From an uncultured Ferrovibrio sp. (GTDB lineage: Bacteria > Pseudomonadota > Alphaproteobacteria > Ferrovibrionales > Ferrovibrionaceae): 64,000 nt of DNA. The notes below the pieces were generated by a model. The model did not search any database. It was not told where the DNA came from and saw nothing but the letters and a program-made list of their open reading frames with translations. Positions 44,049-51,787 of the stretch are shown here, one piece after another. The stretch spans positions 1 to 64,000 of the forward strand of contig NZ_CALGPC010000017.1 in the NCBI RefSeq assembly GCF_937960835.1. Reading direction: 5' to 3'. The position numbers were made by a program, and so were the translations under genes. The first letter of the stretch is position 1, and every line of letters starts with the position of its first letter.

Positions 44049-45050
44049 CTAGCGAACCTGCAAAGCCTTGACGATCAACTCCTTGCCGCCCGGAACCTTG
44101 TCGGCAAAGGTGCGGTAGGAGCTTTTGTTTGCTACTTCACGCCACTTGTTGGCCTGTTCTTCGGTCATAGTAACGATCTTGACATTGGCCTTCTTGAAAG
44201 CAGCGACGAGCTCGTCGTCCAGCTTCTTCGACTCGGCGGCGAAGAATTCCTCGGCCTTCTTGGAGGCGTCCATGATGGCCTTCTTCTGGGCGTCGTTCAG
44301 CTTGTCGAAGCTGCGTTTCGACATCAGGACCGGTTCGTACATGAACCAAAGCGCGTTATCGCCGGGCGCCGTCAGGCAGGTGATCTGCTCGTAGAGGCGG
44401 AAGGACACAAAGCTGCCGGAAGAAGTATCGGTCGCATCGGCGACGCCGGTCTGCAACGCGTTGTAGACCTCATTGGATGGGATCGAGATGATCGATGCGC
44501 CAGCGCCGGCCCACATTTCGGCAAAGGTCGCGCCCGCCGAGCGGACCTTCAGTCCCTTGGCATCATCCGGCTCGAGAATGCAGTTTTTCTTTGAACCGAA
44601 GGCACCCGCCAGCCAAGCGTCGGCCAGAACGATCACGCCGGCATCATTGATCACTTTTTTGATGTCCTGCATGAACGGGGAGTTGTTGATGCGCTTGGCA
44701 TGATCGTGATTCTTGACCAGGCCCGGCATCAGTGTGGCACCGAATTGCGGGTGCTGGCCCGAGGCATAATCAAGCGGGAAGGACGTGATATCGATCTGCC
44801 CCTTGATCATTGCGTTCCACTGCTCGGAAGCTTTCACCAGGCTGGCACCCGGATAGACCTTGATGTCGACGCCGACATTGGCCTTGGCGACTTCGCGCGC
44901 GATCATCTGCACCATTTCGTCGCGTACGTCGCCCTTGCCGCCCGGGAACTGGTGCGAGGCCTTCAGTGTGATATCGGCCGCCTGGGCCAAGCCTGTTGTC
45001 AGAAGCAGAGCCGCCGCAGCGACAGCTCCGATGCGAATCGGGTTTTTCAT
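44049..45050 (-). CDS. dctP: TRAP transporter periplasmic substrate-binding protein
   Basis: A 333-residue protein with a Sec signal peptide (residues 1-24, ending LAQA) and a DctP fold. The conserved Arg that binds the substrate carboxylate is in GLKVRSAGATFAEMW, and NEVYNALQTGVADATD is the usual hinge-side helix. Two cysteines (KKNCILE and EQITCLT) could form a disulfide. A strong GGAGGAGG site precedes the ATG. It opens the operon dctP-dctQ-dctM-MFS-acyl-CoA ligase, so its ligand is probably an organic acid. Confidence 0.94.
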   Translation of the reverse strand: MKNPIRIGAVAAAALLLTTGLAQAADITLKASHQFPGGKGDVRDEMVQMIAREVAKANVGVDIKVYPGASLVKASEQWNAMIKGQIDITSFPLDYASGQHPQFGATLMPGLVKNHDHAKRINNSPFMQDIKKVINDAGVIVLADAWLAGAFGSKKNCILEPDDAKGLKVRSAGATFAEMWAGAGASIISIPSNEVYNALQTGVADATDTSSGSFVSFRLYEQITCLTAPGDNALWFMYEPVLMSKRSFDKLNDAQKKAIMDASKKAEEFFAAESKKLDDELVAAFKKANVKIVTMTEEQANKWREVANKSSYRTFADKVPGGKELIVKALQVR

Positions 45051-45080
45051 GATCGGTTTCCTCCTCCAAAATTATATGTC

Positions 45081-45117
45081 GTTGGCGGTCATACTAATTT
45101 ATCGGGCGCATGCCAAC
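45081..45117. promoter_or_regulatory. Inverted repeat upstream of the TRAP operon
   Basis: GTTGGC at 45081-45086 and GCCAAC at 45112-45117 form a perfect inverted repeat with a 25-base AT-richer spacer, 31 bases upstream of dctP. It may be an operator. On the minus strand TATAAT also occurs just before the dctP ribosome-binding site but is too close to be a convincing -10. Confidence 0.3.
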
Positions 45118-45184
45118 AACAATGAAGGTGGGGTGGCAATGCGCAGGGGGATTGCCATGTTGGCTGTGTTACGATTACAGGCTG

Positions 45185-46906
45185 CTATTTCTGTGTGATG
45201 GGCAAGGGCAGAGGGGGCTCTTCTGGTCCTTGGGGCGAGGGAACGAATTGGGGGCGTGCCGCCCCTAAGACTGTTTGAATCACCTGGCTGGAAACTTCTG
45301 CTGCTATCTTGGCCGCTATTTCAGCCGACACCTTCGCAGCGACTTGGGCTGCGATCTGTGCCGGCGATGGCGGACTGATATGGCCGTTTACAGGTGTAGG
45401 AGCAGCGCCGGCCGTTCCTGGCATGACAGTCGCTGCCTCGGCGTTTGTGCCGGGGCGCTCCTCCAGGCGGCGGATGAACTCCTGGATGATGCGGCGATAG
45501 AGCTCGTCCTTCAGCACGGCATCTTCTTCGCCCTGATTGATCGAGGGATTGTCGTTCACTTCAATCACGACGATGCCCTTGTCGGTTTGCTTGAGGTCGA
45601 CGCCGTAGAAACCGTTCCCAATGAGATTGGCTGCTTTCAGTGCGGCCTCGACGATCTCCGGCGGCGCTGATTCGATGGGCAGGGTGCGGAAACCGCCTTC
45701 GGTGAAGCGCCCGCCATCGCCATGTTTTACGACCTGCCAGTGGCCGCGCGACATGAAGTACTGGCAGGCATAGATCGGCTGTCCGCGCAGGATGCCAATG
45801 CGCCAGTCGAAATCGGTGTAAAGGTATTCCTGCGCCAGAATGACGTCGGATTCCCGCAATAGACGCGCTGCTGCCTCGGCGAGTTGCTGGCGGTTCTCGA
45901 CTTTCAGGATACCGCGCGAGAAAGATCCATCCGGTATTTTGAGAATGATGGGGTAGGGGATTTCCTGCTCGATCGCCTCGATACCGCGGTTATCCAGAAC
46001 CACGGTCTTTGGCGTGGGGATCTTGTTGGCCTTCAGGAGTTCGGCCAGGTAAACCTTGTTGGTGCAGCGCAGGATCGAAGTCGGATCGTCGATCACCGCC
46101 ATGCCTTCGTTCTCCGCCTTCTTGGCAAAACGATAGGTGTGGTGATCAAGCGCTGTCGTTTCCCGGATGAACAGCGCATCATATTCCGCCAGTTCGGGGT
46201 AATCCTTCTTCTCGATCAGTTCGACCTCGACGCCCATCTGTTCGCCGATGCGGACGAATTTCTGCAAGGTGCGGCGGTCGGAAGGCGGTAGCGGTTCAGC
46301 CGGATTGTGCAGGATCGCCAGGCTGTATTTGGCGGCAGGCTTGGCTTTCGGCGTGCGCCAGCTTGAACGCGTGTAGGATTCGAGCGCATGCTCGAAGAAT
46401 TCTTCCTGTTCCGGCTTCAGATCGCTCAGCGACATGGGGCGGATCGAGGCGATATGCCAGCCGTCTTCCGGCGAGATGCTGAGCTTGAGCATGGGGCAGC
46501 GGAACCCATCGAAAACCCGCCTTGCCAGATCGGGAAAGCGCAGGTCGTCGGTGCGGCCGAAGAAGACGTGAAGCGTGAACGGCGCTGTCGGGATCATCAC
46601 CAGCTTTTTGATCTGCTGGCGAAGAAGCTCGTCCAGTTCCGGCAGCGCATGACTGTAGATGCTGCGCTCACGCAGTTCGAGAATGGTCTTGACCGATGGA
46701 ATGACCTTCTGGCTGCGCGCTTCAGCAAGCAGAGAGCAATAATAGCCATAACCCAGGTAGGAATAATCCTTGCTGAGATTGATGATCTTTGCGCGCTTGT
46801 CCTGCACAAGTTCAGGGCGGGTGATGAACTCGCGATTGTTCAGGACCAGGCAGCCCGGATTGCGGTAGCGGAAATGGGTTTTGCGTTCGACGACGATGAT
46901 GTGCAT
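45185..46906 (-). CDS. RimK-like ATP-grasp ligase with N-terminal RLAN-type region and repeat tail
   Basis: A 573-residue protein in three parts. Residues 1 to about 190 resemble the RLAN domain found before some RimK-like ligases (MHIIVVERKTHFRYRNPGCLVL, DYSYLGYGYYCSLLAEAR). Residues about 200-490 form the ATP-grasp ligase: VIDDPTSILRCTNKVYLAELL, PYPIILKIPDGSFSRGILKV, LAQEYLYTDFDWRIGIL and the metal-binding VIEVNDNPSINQGEED. Such enzymes join a carboxylate to an amine or thiol. Residues about 490-573 are an unusual Pro-rich extension with a repeat (517-544) of the form [QKE][IV][AS][AS]. It follows a GNAT gene by 36 bases at the end of the trp-mo operon. The substrate is unknown. Confidence 0.85.
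   Translation of the reverse strand: MHIIVVERKTHFRYRNPGCLVLNNREFITRPELVQDKRAKIINLSKDYSYLGYGYYCSLLAEARSQKVIPSVKTILELRERSIYSHALPELDELLRQQIKKLVMIPTAPFTLHVFFGRTDDLRFPDLARRVFDGFRCPMLKLSISPEDGWHIASIRPMSLSDLKPEQEEFFEHALESYTRSSWRTPKAKPAAKYSLAILHNPAEPLPPSDRRTLQKFVRIGEQMGVEVELIEKKDYPELAEYDALFIRETTALDHHTYRFAKKAENEGMAVIDDPTSILRCTNKVYLAELLKANKIPTPKTVVLDNRGIEAIEQEIPYPIILKIPDGSFSRGILKVENRQQLAEAAARLLRESDVILAQEYLYTDFDWRIGILRGQPIYACQYFMSRGHWQVVKHGDGGRFTEGGFRTLPIESAPPEIVEAALKAANLIGNGFYGVDLKQTDKGIVVIEVNDNPSINQGEEDAVLKDELYRRIIQEFIRRLEERPGTNAEAATVMPGTAGAAPTPVNGHISPPSPAQIAAQVAAKVSAEIAAKIAAEVSSQVIQTVLGAARPQFVPSPQGPEEPPLPLPITQK
45275..45358 (-). repeat. Four-residue repeat in the tail of the ATP-grasp protein
   Basis: Codons 517-544 encode seven consecutive tetrads of the pattern [QKE][IV][AS][AS], the last one diverged; examples are QIAA, KVSA and EIAA. 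The stretch should be strongly helical. It is flanked by Pro/Ser-rich and Pro-rich segments. Confidence 0.75.
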
Positions 46907-46942
46907 GACGGCGGGAAGTGTCCCGAACTGCCTCGTTCCAGC

Positions 46943-47425
46943 TTAGGGGCCTCGGGCCTTCCCACGGTGCACCGGCTTCTCCAGCCGCCAAGCGTCGGAC
47001 CCGTCTTCATAGTAATGTGCGATACGCTCTTTCATTCCATAGCCGCTTTTTCGGTACAGGGCGAGAGCACTTTTGTTGCTGACGCTCACTTCGAGACGGA
47101 TGGCCCGGGCGCCGCGTATGCGGGCGGCACGTTCCACTGCCGAGAGAAGCCGCTTGCCAACGCCCTGGCCACGGGCTTCCGGCGCGACGGCAATCGAATA
47201 GAGCCGGGCGGTTTCGGAGTTGGCCCGAAAGAACAGGACCGCCGCGCCGCTCAATTGGACGGGGGATGCGCCTGGAACTACAAGGATGGCGGCGCGGGGG
47301 CTGCGCAGCGCCGCGCGAAAACTGCGGCGTGACATCCGGTCAGCTGTAAAACAGCGATTTTCAAGCGCTTCAAGCGCGTCCAGATCGTCCAAACGGCTGG
47401 GGCGAACGCCAGGGCCTGTCGGCAT
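46943..47425 (-). CDS. GNAT-family N-acetyltransferase
   Basis: A 160-residue acyltransferase. The acetyl-CoA-binding motif A is SIAVAPEARGQGVGKRLL and motif B is ALALYRKSGYGMKERI; the N-terminal half has RPSRLDDLDALEALENRCF. It is similar in shape to RimI. In some proteobacteria a GNAT fused to a C39-like peptidase lies beside an RLAN/RimK-like gene (from memory of family contexts); this protein ends after the GNAT domain, so the peptidase part is absent. It overlaps the moeA stop by one base (TGATG) and is followed by the ATP-grasp gene. Confidence 0.88.
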   Translation of the reverse strand: MPTGPGVRPSRLDDLDALEALENRCFTADRMSRRSFRAALRSPRAAILVVPGASPVQLSGAAVLFFRANSETARLYSIAVAPEARGQGVGKRLLSAVERAARIRGARAIRLEVSVSNKSALALYRKSGYGMKERIAHYYEDGSDAWRLEKPVHRGKARGP

Positions 47426-48636
47426 CAGCGCAAGCGGAAGATCGGCACTTTTGCGCCAGCCTTTAAGGCTGGGGCTAGGGGCGGCCGGACGATCAGGCAG
47501 GCGGCTTCGCTGAGCAGGCGGAGCATGGAGCTGTCCTGTTTGCTGAAGGCGGTGGCGATCAGGCGACCGTCTTCATTGCGGTGCAGCGTTGCGCGGAGAT
47601 AGTCTTCGCGCTTATCGTTTTCGGCAAGATCAGACCCCGTAATCGCCGTTTCCAGCGACACCTCGGCAGGAAGCCCCTGCATCGCGTGGAGTGCGGGAAC
47701 CAGGAAATTATAGCCGCAGACCAGAGCAGATACCGGGTTGCCGGGCAAGCCCAACAGCGGGAGGGACAGGCCGCTGTCGAGTGTCGCCCGGCCGAACATC
47801 AGCGGTTTGCCGGGACGCATTGCGATGCGCCAGAAATCGATTCCAGCACCGCCGCCGCCCAGGATTTTGTGGATCAGGTCGTGCTCTCCGACGCTGGCGC
47901 CGCCCAGGGTGAGCAACAGATCGCACCCCATTGCGGCACTCGCTTTCAGGCGCAGATCGGCTTCCGTGTCGCGGGCAATACCGAGGTCCACAGCCTGGCC
48001 GCCCTCGGCCTCGATCAGCGCGGCAAGGCCGATATTGTTCGAACTGACGATCTGGTTGGGACCGATGGGCTCGCCCGGACGGACCAGCTCATCGCCGGTG
48101 GCCAGCACTGCGATGCGCGGCTTGCGGCGGACCGCCAGCCAGGGGACGTTCATAGCGGCGGCCAGCGCCACATCTGACGGGCTTAACCGGCGTCCGGCCT
48201 TCAACAGGGCCTGTCCTTCGGCGAAGTCCAGTCCGGCGCGCCGGATCCACTGGCCAGGCTGAGGGGCTTCCCGCACGGTCAGCCGGCCATCGGCGCCAAG
48301 ATCGGCATCCTCCTGGATGACGATGGCATCGGCGCCATCCGGCAGAGGGGCACCGGTGAAGATGCGGACGCATTCGCCCGGGCCGACAATGCCCTCGTAA
48401 CGGCCGCCTGCCGCGGCTGCGCCGACCGGCTGCAACACCGCCGGGATCTTTGCCAGATCGGCATGGCGGCAGGCCCAGCCATCCATGGCGCTGACATCGA
48501 AGGGGGGCTGGGTTCGGCGGGATACGACGTCCTCGGCCAGCACGCGCCCCGCCGCCGCAGACAACGGAACTGTCTCCGCCGGCATGATCGGCAGGGCGTT
48601 GACAATGCGGGTTCGTGCCTCGGCGACGGAGATCAT
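47425..48636 (-). CDS. moeA: Molybdopterin molybdotransferase
   Basis: A 403-residue MoeA that inserts molybdate into adenylylated molybdopterin. It shows LAEDVVSRRTQPPFDVSAMDGWA, RIFTGAPLPDGADAIV, VLATGDELVRPGEPI, the LTLGGASVGEHDLI motif and PGKPLMFGR, LLGLPGNPVSALV. A TTG at 48642 is open, but the ATG at 48636 is preferred. It lies 12 bases after moaC and overlaps the GNAT start by one base. Confidence 0.95.
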   Translation of the reverse strand: MISVAEARTRIVNALPIMPAETVPLSAAAGRVLAEDVVSRRTQPPFDVSAMDGWACRHADLAKIPAVLQPVGAAAAGGRYEGIVGPGECVRIFTGAPLPDGADAIVIQEDADLGADGRLTVREAPQPGQWIRRAGLDFAEGQALLKAGRRLSPSDVALAAAMNVPWLAVRRKPRIAVLATGDELVRPGEPIGPNQIVSSNNIGLAALIEAEGGQAVDLGIARDTEADLRLKASAAMGCDLLLTLGGASVGEHDLIHKILGGGGAGIDFWRIAMRPGKPLMFGRATLDSGLSLPLLGLPGNPVSALVCGYNFLVPALHAMQGLPAEVSLETAITGSDLAENDKREDYLRATLHRNEDGRLIATAFSKQDSSMLRLLSEAACLIVRPPLAPALKAGAKVPIFRLR

Positions 48637-48648
48637 GGCCAATCGCCC

Positions 48649-49134
48649 TTATTCCTGATCGAAGCGACCGGATTTGCCGCCGGATTTATGAAGCAGCCGG
48701 ATATCGGTGATGCGCATCCCGCGATCCACGGCCTTGGCCATGTCATAAACCGTGAGGGCAGCGACGCTGGCAGCCGTGAGGGCCTCCATCTCCACGCCAG
48801 TCCGTCCCTTCAGCTTGCAGGTTGCAACAACATCGATTGCGGCCTTGTCCGGCACCGGAATGAGGTCCACGGTGACCTGGCTCAGCGCCAACGGATGGCA
48901 GAGCGGGATGAGGTCATGCGTGCGCTTGGCGGCCATGATGCCGGCGATCCGCGCGGTCGCCAGCACGTCGCCCTTGGCGGCTTGTCCCGAGAGGATCAGA
49001 TCAAGGGTGGCCTTTTCCATCAGGATGCGGGCACCAGCCTTGGCGACACGCTCGGTTTCCGCCTTGGCCGAGACATCCACCATATGCGCCTCGCCGGCGG
49101 CATTCAGATGCGTCAAGCCGGGCTTGCCGCTCAT
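48649..49134 (-). CDS. moaC: Cyclic pyranopterin monophosphate synthase
   Basis: A 161-residue MoaC of molybdenum cofactor synthesis. It has HMVDVSAKAETERVAKA, the AAKRTHDLIPLCHPLAL segment and GRTGVEMEALTAASVAALTVYDM with the active-site residues, ending IRLLHKSGGKSG. Its start overlaps the trpC stop by four bases. moaA and the other moa genes are not in the window. Confidence 0.96.
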   Translation of the reverse strand: MSGKPGLTHLNAAGEAHMVDVSAKAETERVAKAGARILMEKATLDLILSGQAAKGDVLATARIAGIMAAKRTHDLIPLCHPLALSQVTVDLIPVPDKAAIDVVATCKLKGRTGVEMEALTAASVAALTVYDMAKAVDRGMRITDIRLLHKSGGKSGRFDQE

Positions 49135-49937
49135 GCAGCCAGCTCCTTCCCGGTCAGCAGCAGACGGGTGGCTGCTTCCACATCGGCCTGCCGCATCAGG
49201 CTCTCGCCCACCAGGAAACAGAAAGCCCCGCAGCGCGCCATCCGATCAAGATCGGCCTTGGTGTAAAGGCCGGACTCAGCGACCAGCAGAGCCTCCGATG
49301 GGACGCGTGCAGCCAAAGCCTCGGTCGTCGCCAGATCAACCTGTAAAGTCTTCAGGTTACGGTTGTTGATGCCGATCAGTTTGGATTTCAGTTTCAGCGC
49401 GCGATCCAGTTCCGCGCCGTCATGGACTTCGATCAGCACGTCCAGACCGTAATCATTGGCAGCGGCTTCAAGTTCTGCCGCTTGCGTATCGGTCAGCGCG
49501 GCCATGATCAGCAGGATGCAGTCGGCGCCCAAAGCGCGCGCCTCGATCACCTGATAAGGATCAAGCATGAAATCCTTGCGGATGATCGGCAGATCGACCG
49601 TGGCACGCGCCTGCCGCAGATACTCATCCTTGCCCTGGAAATAGGGCTCATCGGTCAGCACCGAAATGCAGGTCGCGCCACCTTTTGCATAAGCGCGGGC
49701 CAGGGCGGGGGGATCGAAATCCGCGCGGATCAGACCCTTCGACGGCGAAGCTTTCTTGATCTCAGCGATCAGGCCATAGCCACCTGCATTGACGGCATTT
49801 TGCAACGCGCGCTGAAAGCCGCGCGGTGCCGGCGTCGCGCGGGCGGCGCGATCGAGATTTGCTGTCGAAACCAGGGATTTCTGGCGAGCGATATGCTCGT
49901 ACTTGTCGGCGCAGATCTTGGCGAGAACGTCGCTCAT
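49131..49937 (-). CDS. trpC: Indole-3-glycerol phosphate synthase
   Basis: A 268-residue TIM-barrel enzyme of tryptophan synthesis, acting after phosphoribosylanthranilate isomerisation. It shows GLIAEIKKASPSKGLIR, LPIIRKDFMLDPYQV, GINNRNLKTLQVDL and ALLVAESGLYTKADL with the catalytic Lys and Glu residues. It is not fused to TrpF. Its start overlaps trpD by four bases and its end overlaps moaC. Confidence 0.96.
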   Translation of the reverse strand: MSDVLAKICADKYEHIARQKSLVSTANLDRAARATPAPRGFQRALQNAVNAGGYGLIAEIKKASPSKGLIRADFDPPALARAYAKGGATCISVLTDEPYFQGKDEYLRQARATVDLPIIRKDFMLDPYQVIEARALGADCILLIMAALTDTQAAELEAAANDYGLDVLIEVHDGAELDRALKLKSKLIGINNRNLKTLQVDLATTEALAARVPSEALLVAESGLYTKADLDRMARCGAFCFLVGESLMRQADVEAATRLLLTGKELAA

Positions 49938-51004
49938 TTCTTGTCGGCCTTGTCTTCCGTCTCCGGGTTTTCCGGGGGCGGCTCATGTGTGATTTCGATC
50001 AGGCGGGCGAGGGCAGCGCGCGCCCGGCCGCTGTCAATGGATTGCCTCGCCAATTCTACACCTTCCCGCAGATCCTTGACTGTGTCGGCGACCATCAGAG
50101 CCGCGGCCGAATTCAGTAGGACGATATCCCGGAAGGCACCCGGCGCGCCATTCAGCACTGCCCGCAGAGCCACCGCATTGGCGGTAGGCTCGTCGCCCTT
50201 CAATTCTTCGAGACTTGCGCGGGGCAAGCCGGCTTCTTCCGGCGTGATCTCGAAGTGGCGCAGGTTACCGTTGGCGATTTCCGAAACATAGGTCGGCCCA
50301 GTGGTGGTGATCTCGTCCAGGCCATCGGAGCCATGAACCACCCAGACCTTCTCGGCGCCTAGCTTGCCCATCACCTCGGCCAGGGGCTGAACCCATTGGC
50401 GGTCGAAGACGCCGAGCAACTGGCGTTTGACCAGCGCCGGATTGCTCAACGGTCCAAGCAGATTGAAGATGGTGCGGGTGCCAAGCTCTACGCGTGTGGG
50501 TCCGACATGACGCATCGCGCCATGATGGCGCGGCGCCATCAGAAAGCCCACGCCCGCCTCGCGGATTGCCTTTTCGATGAGGCGGAAGTCGCAATCGATA
50601 TTGACGCCCAGAACCGTCAGCACATCAGCCGCGCCGGTCTTGGACGAGACAGCCCGATTACCATGCTTGGCGACAGGCACGCCGCAACCTGCGACCACAA
50701 AGGCCGAACAGGTCGATACGTTCCAGGTGCCTTTCACATCCCCGCCGGTGCCGACAATGTCGATGGCATTGGCGGGGGCGGTGACGCCATGCACCTTGTC
50801 GCGCATGGTCATCGCGCCGCCCGTGATCTCATCCACGGTTTCGCCGCGGACCCGCAGCGCCATCAGGAAAGCGCCCATCTGCGCTGGCGTGGCATTGCCC
50901 GACATCATGATGTCGAAAGCCGTCCGCGCGTCGTCAACACTCAAGCGGGCGCCGCCCGCCACCAGCGCCAGCAGGCGCTTGAATTCCGTTACGTCTCCAC
51001 TCAT
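49934..51004 (-). CDS. trpD: Anthranilate phosphoribosyltransferase
   Basis: A 356-residue enzyme that joins anthranilate to PRPP. It has AMTMRDKVHGV, the PRPP-binding DIVGTGGDVKGTWNVS, GVPVAKHGNRAVSSKTGAADVL and RTIFNLLGPLSNPA. An open frame reaches 51049, but the ATG at 51004 overlaps the trpG stop in an ATGA junction and is preferred. It ends with a charged tail. Confidence 0.96.
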   Translation of the reverse strand: MSGDVTEFKRLLALVAGGARLSVDDARTAFDIMMSGNATPAQMGAFLMALRVRGETVDEITGGAMTMRDKVHGVTAPANAIDIVGTGGDVKGTWNVSTCSAFVVAGCGVPVAKHGNRAVSSKTGAADVLTVLGVNIDCDFRLIEKAIREAGVGFLMAPRHHGAMRHVGPTRVELGTRTIFNLLGPLSNPALVKRQLLGVFDRQWVQPLAEVMGKLGAEKVWVVHGSDGLDEITTTGPTYVSEIANGNLRHFEITPEEAGLPRASLEELKGDEPTANAVALRAVLNGAPGAFRDIVLLNSAAALMVADTVKDLREGVELARQSIDSGRARAALARLIEITHEPPPENPETEDKADKK

Positions 51005-51612
51005 GCCGCTTGCTCGTGAACCGCCTTCTCGTTCACAGGAAGGCCGCAATAGCGCACGAAATTCGCCAGCATCGCAAGTCCGTGCTCGGACGCGATGCTT
51101 TCGGGGTGGAACTGCACGCCGTGAATGGGCAGGTCGCGATGCGCGACGCCCATGATCACGCCGTCTTCGGACCGCGCTGTTATCGTCAGCACGTTTGGGA
51201 TCGTCGCCGGATCGATGGTCAGCGAATGATAGCGCGTGGCGAGGAAATCCTGCGGCAGGCCCGCGAACACGCTTTCGTTGTTGTGGCGGATGCGGCTCAG
51301 TTTGCCGTGCAGCGGCTTCGGCGCGCGGATCACCTTGCCACCGAAAGCCTGGCCAATCGCCTGATGGCCCAGACAGACCCCGAAAACCGGCAGCTTGCGC
51401 TCGGCGGCCTGCGCGATCATCGGCAGGCAGATACCTGCGCGATCTGGGTCGCAGGGACCGGGAGAGAGCACGATGCCGGCCGGATTCAACTTAAGGATGT
51501 TCTCGGGTGTTGTTTCGTCATTGCGAAACACCCTTACTTCCGGGCCGAGCCGGCCGAAGTAGTGAACCAGATTCCAGGTAAAACTGTCGTAATTATCGAT
51601 CAGAACGAGCAT
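51001..51612 (-). CDS. trpG: Anthranilate synthase component II (glutamine amidotransferase)
   Basis: A 203-residue class I amidotransferase supplying ammonia to anthranilate synthase. The triad is Cys in FGVCLGHQAIGQAFGG and His-Glu in IHGVQFHPESIASEHG; the N-terminus is MLVLIDNYDSFTWNLVHYF. trpE is not upstream; a divergent chemoreceptor is, so trpE lies elsewhere. The protein may also serve aminodeoxychorismate synthase. It begins the seven-gene minus-strand unit. Confidence 0.95.
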   Translation of the reverse strand: MLVLIDNYDSFTWNLVHYFGRLGPEVRVFRNDETTPENILKLNPAGIVLSPGPCDPDRAGICLPMIAQAAERKLPVFGVCLGHQAIGQAFGGKVIRAPKPLHGKLSRIRHNNESVFAGLPQDFLATRYHSLTIDPATIPNVLTITARSEDGVIMGVAHRDLPIHGVQFHPESIASEHGLAMLANFVRYCGLPVNEKAVHEQAA

Positions 51613-51660
51613 GTCGGCCTACCTTGTGGCGGCAGCCTACCATATCCCCGCCAGCTGGCG

Positions 51661-51682
51661 ACAGGCACAGCATACAGCCTGT
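51661..51682. promoter_or_regulatory. Inverted repeat in the trpG/chemoreceptor divergent region
   Basis: ACAGGC and GCCTGT, separated by ten bases, lie 49 bases upstream of trpG in a 175-base divergent region. It may be an operator or a leader hairpin. I found no leader peptide rich in Trp codons, so classical trp attenuation is not supported here. Confidence 0.3.
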
Positions 51683-51787
51683 GCGTTTGTGGCTTACTTC
51701 CATTTTCTGCCAGCAAATCATTGTGTTGCGAGAAAACGAAAAAAACAGAACAATCCGTAGAGAGAGCGTAATAAGGGGGGATTCGTT

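Noticed and set aside
45138..45198. A 19-codon reading with a GGTGGGGTGG site before ATG, ending in the ATP-grasp gene region
   Set aside because: It is very short, overlaps the 3' end of the ATP-grasp gene and has no resemblance to a peptide substrate; a link to the ligase would be speculation.
51613..51787. Possible trp attenuator or leader peptide upstream of trpG
   Set aside because: The minus-strand reading from 51719 has only one Trp codon and runs into trpG without a terminator hairpin with T-run.
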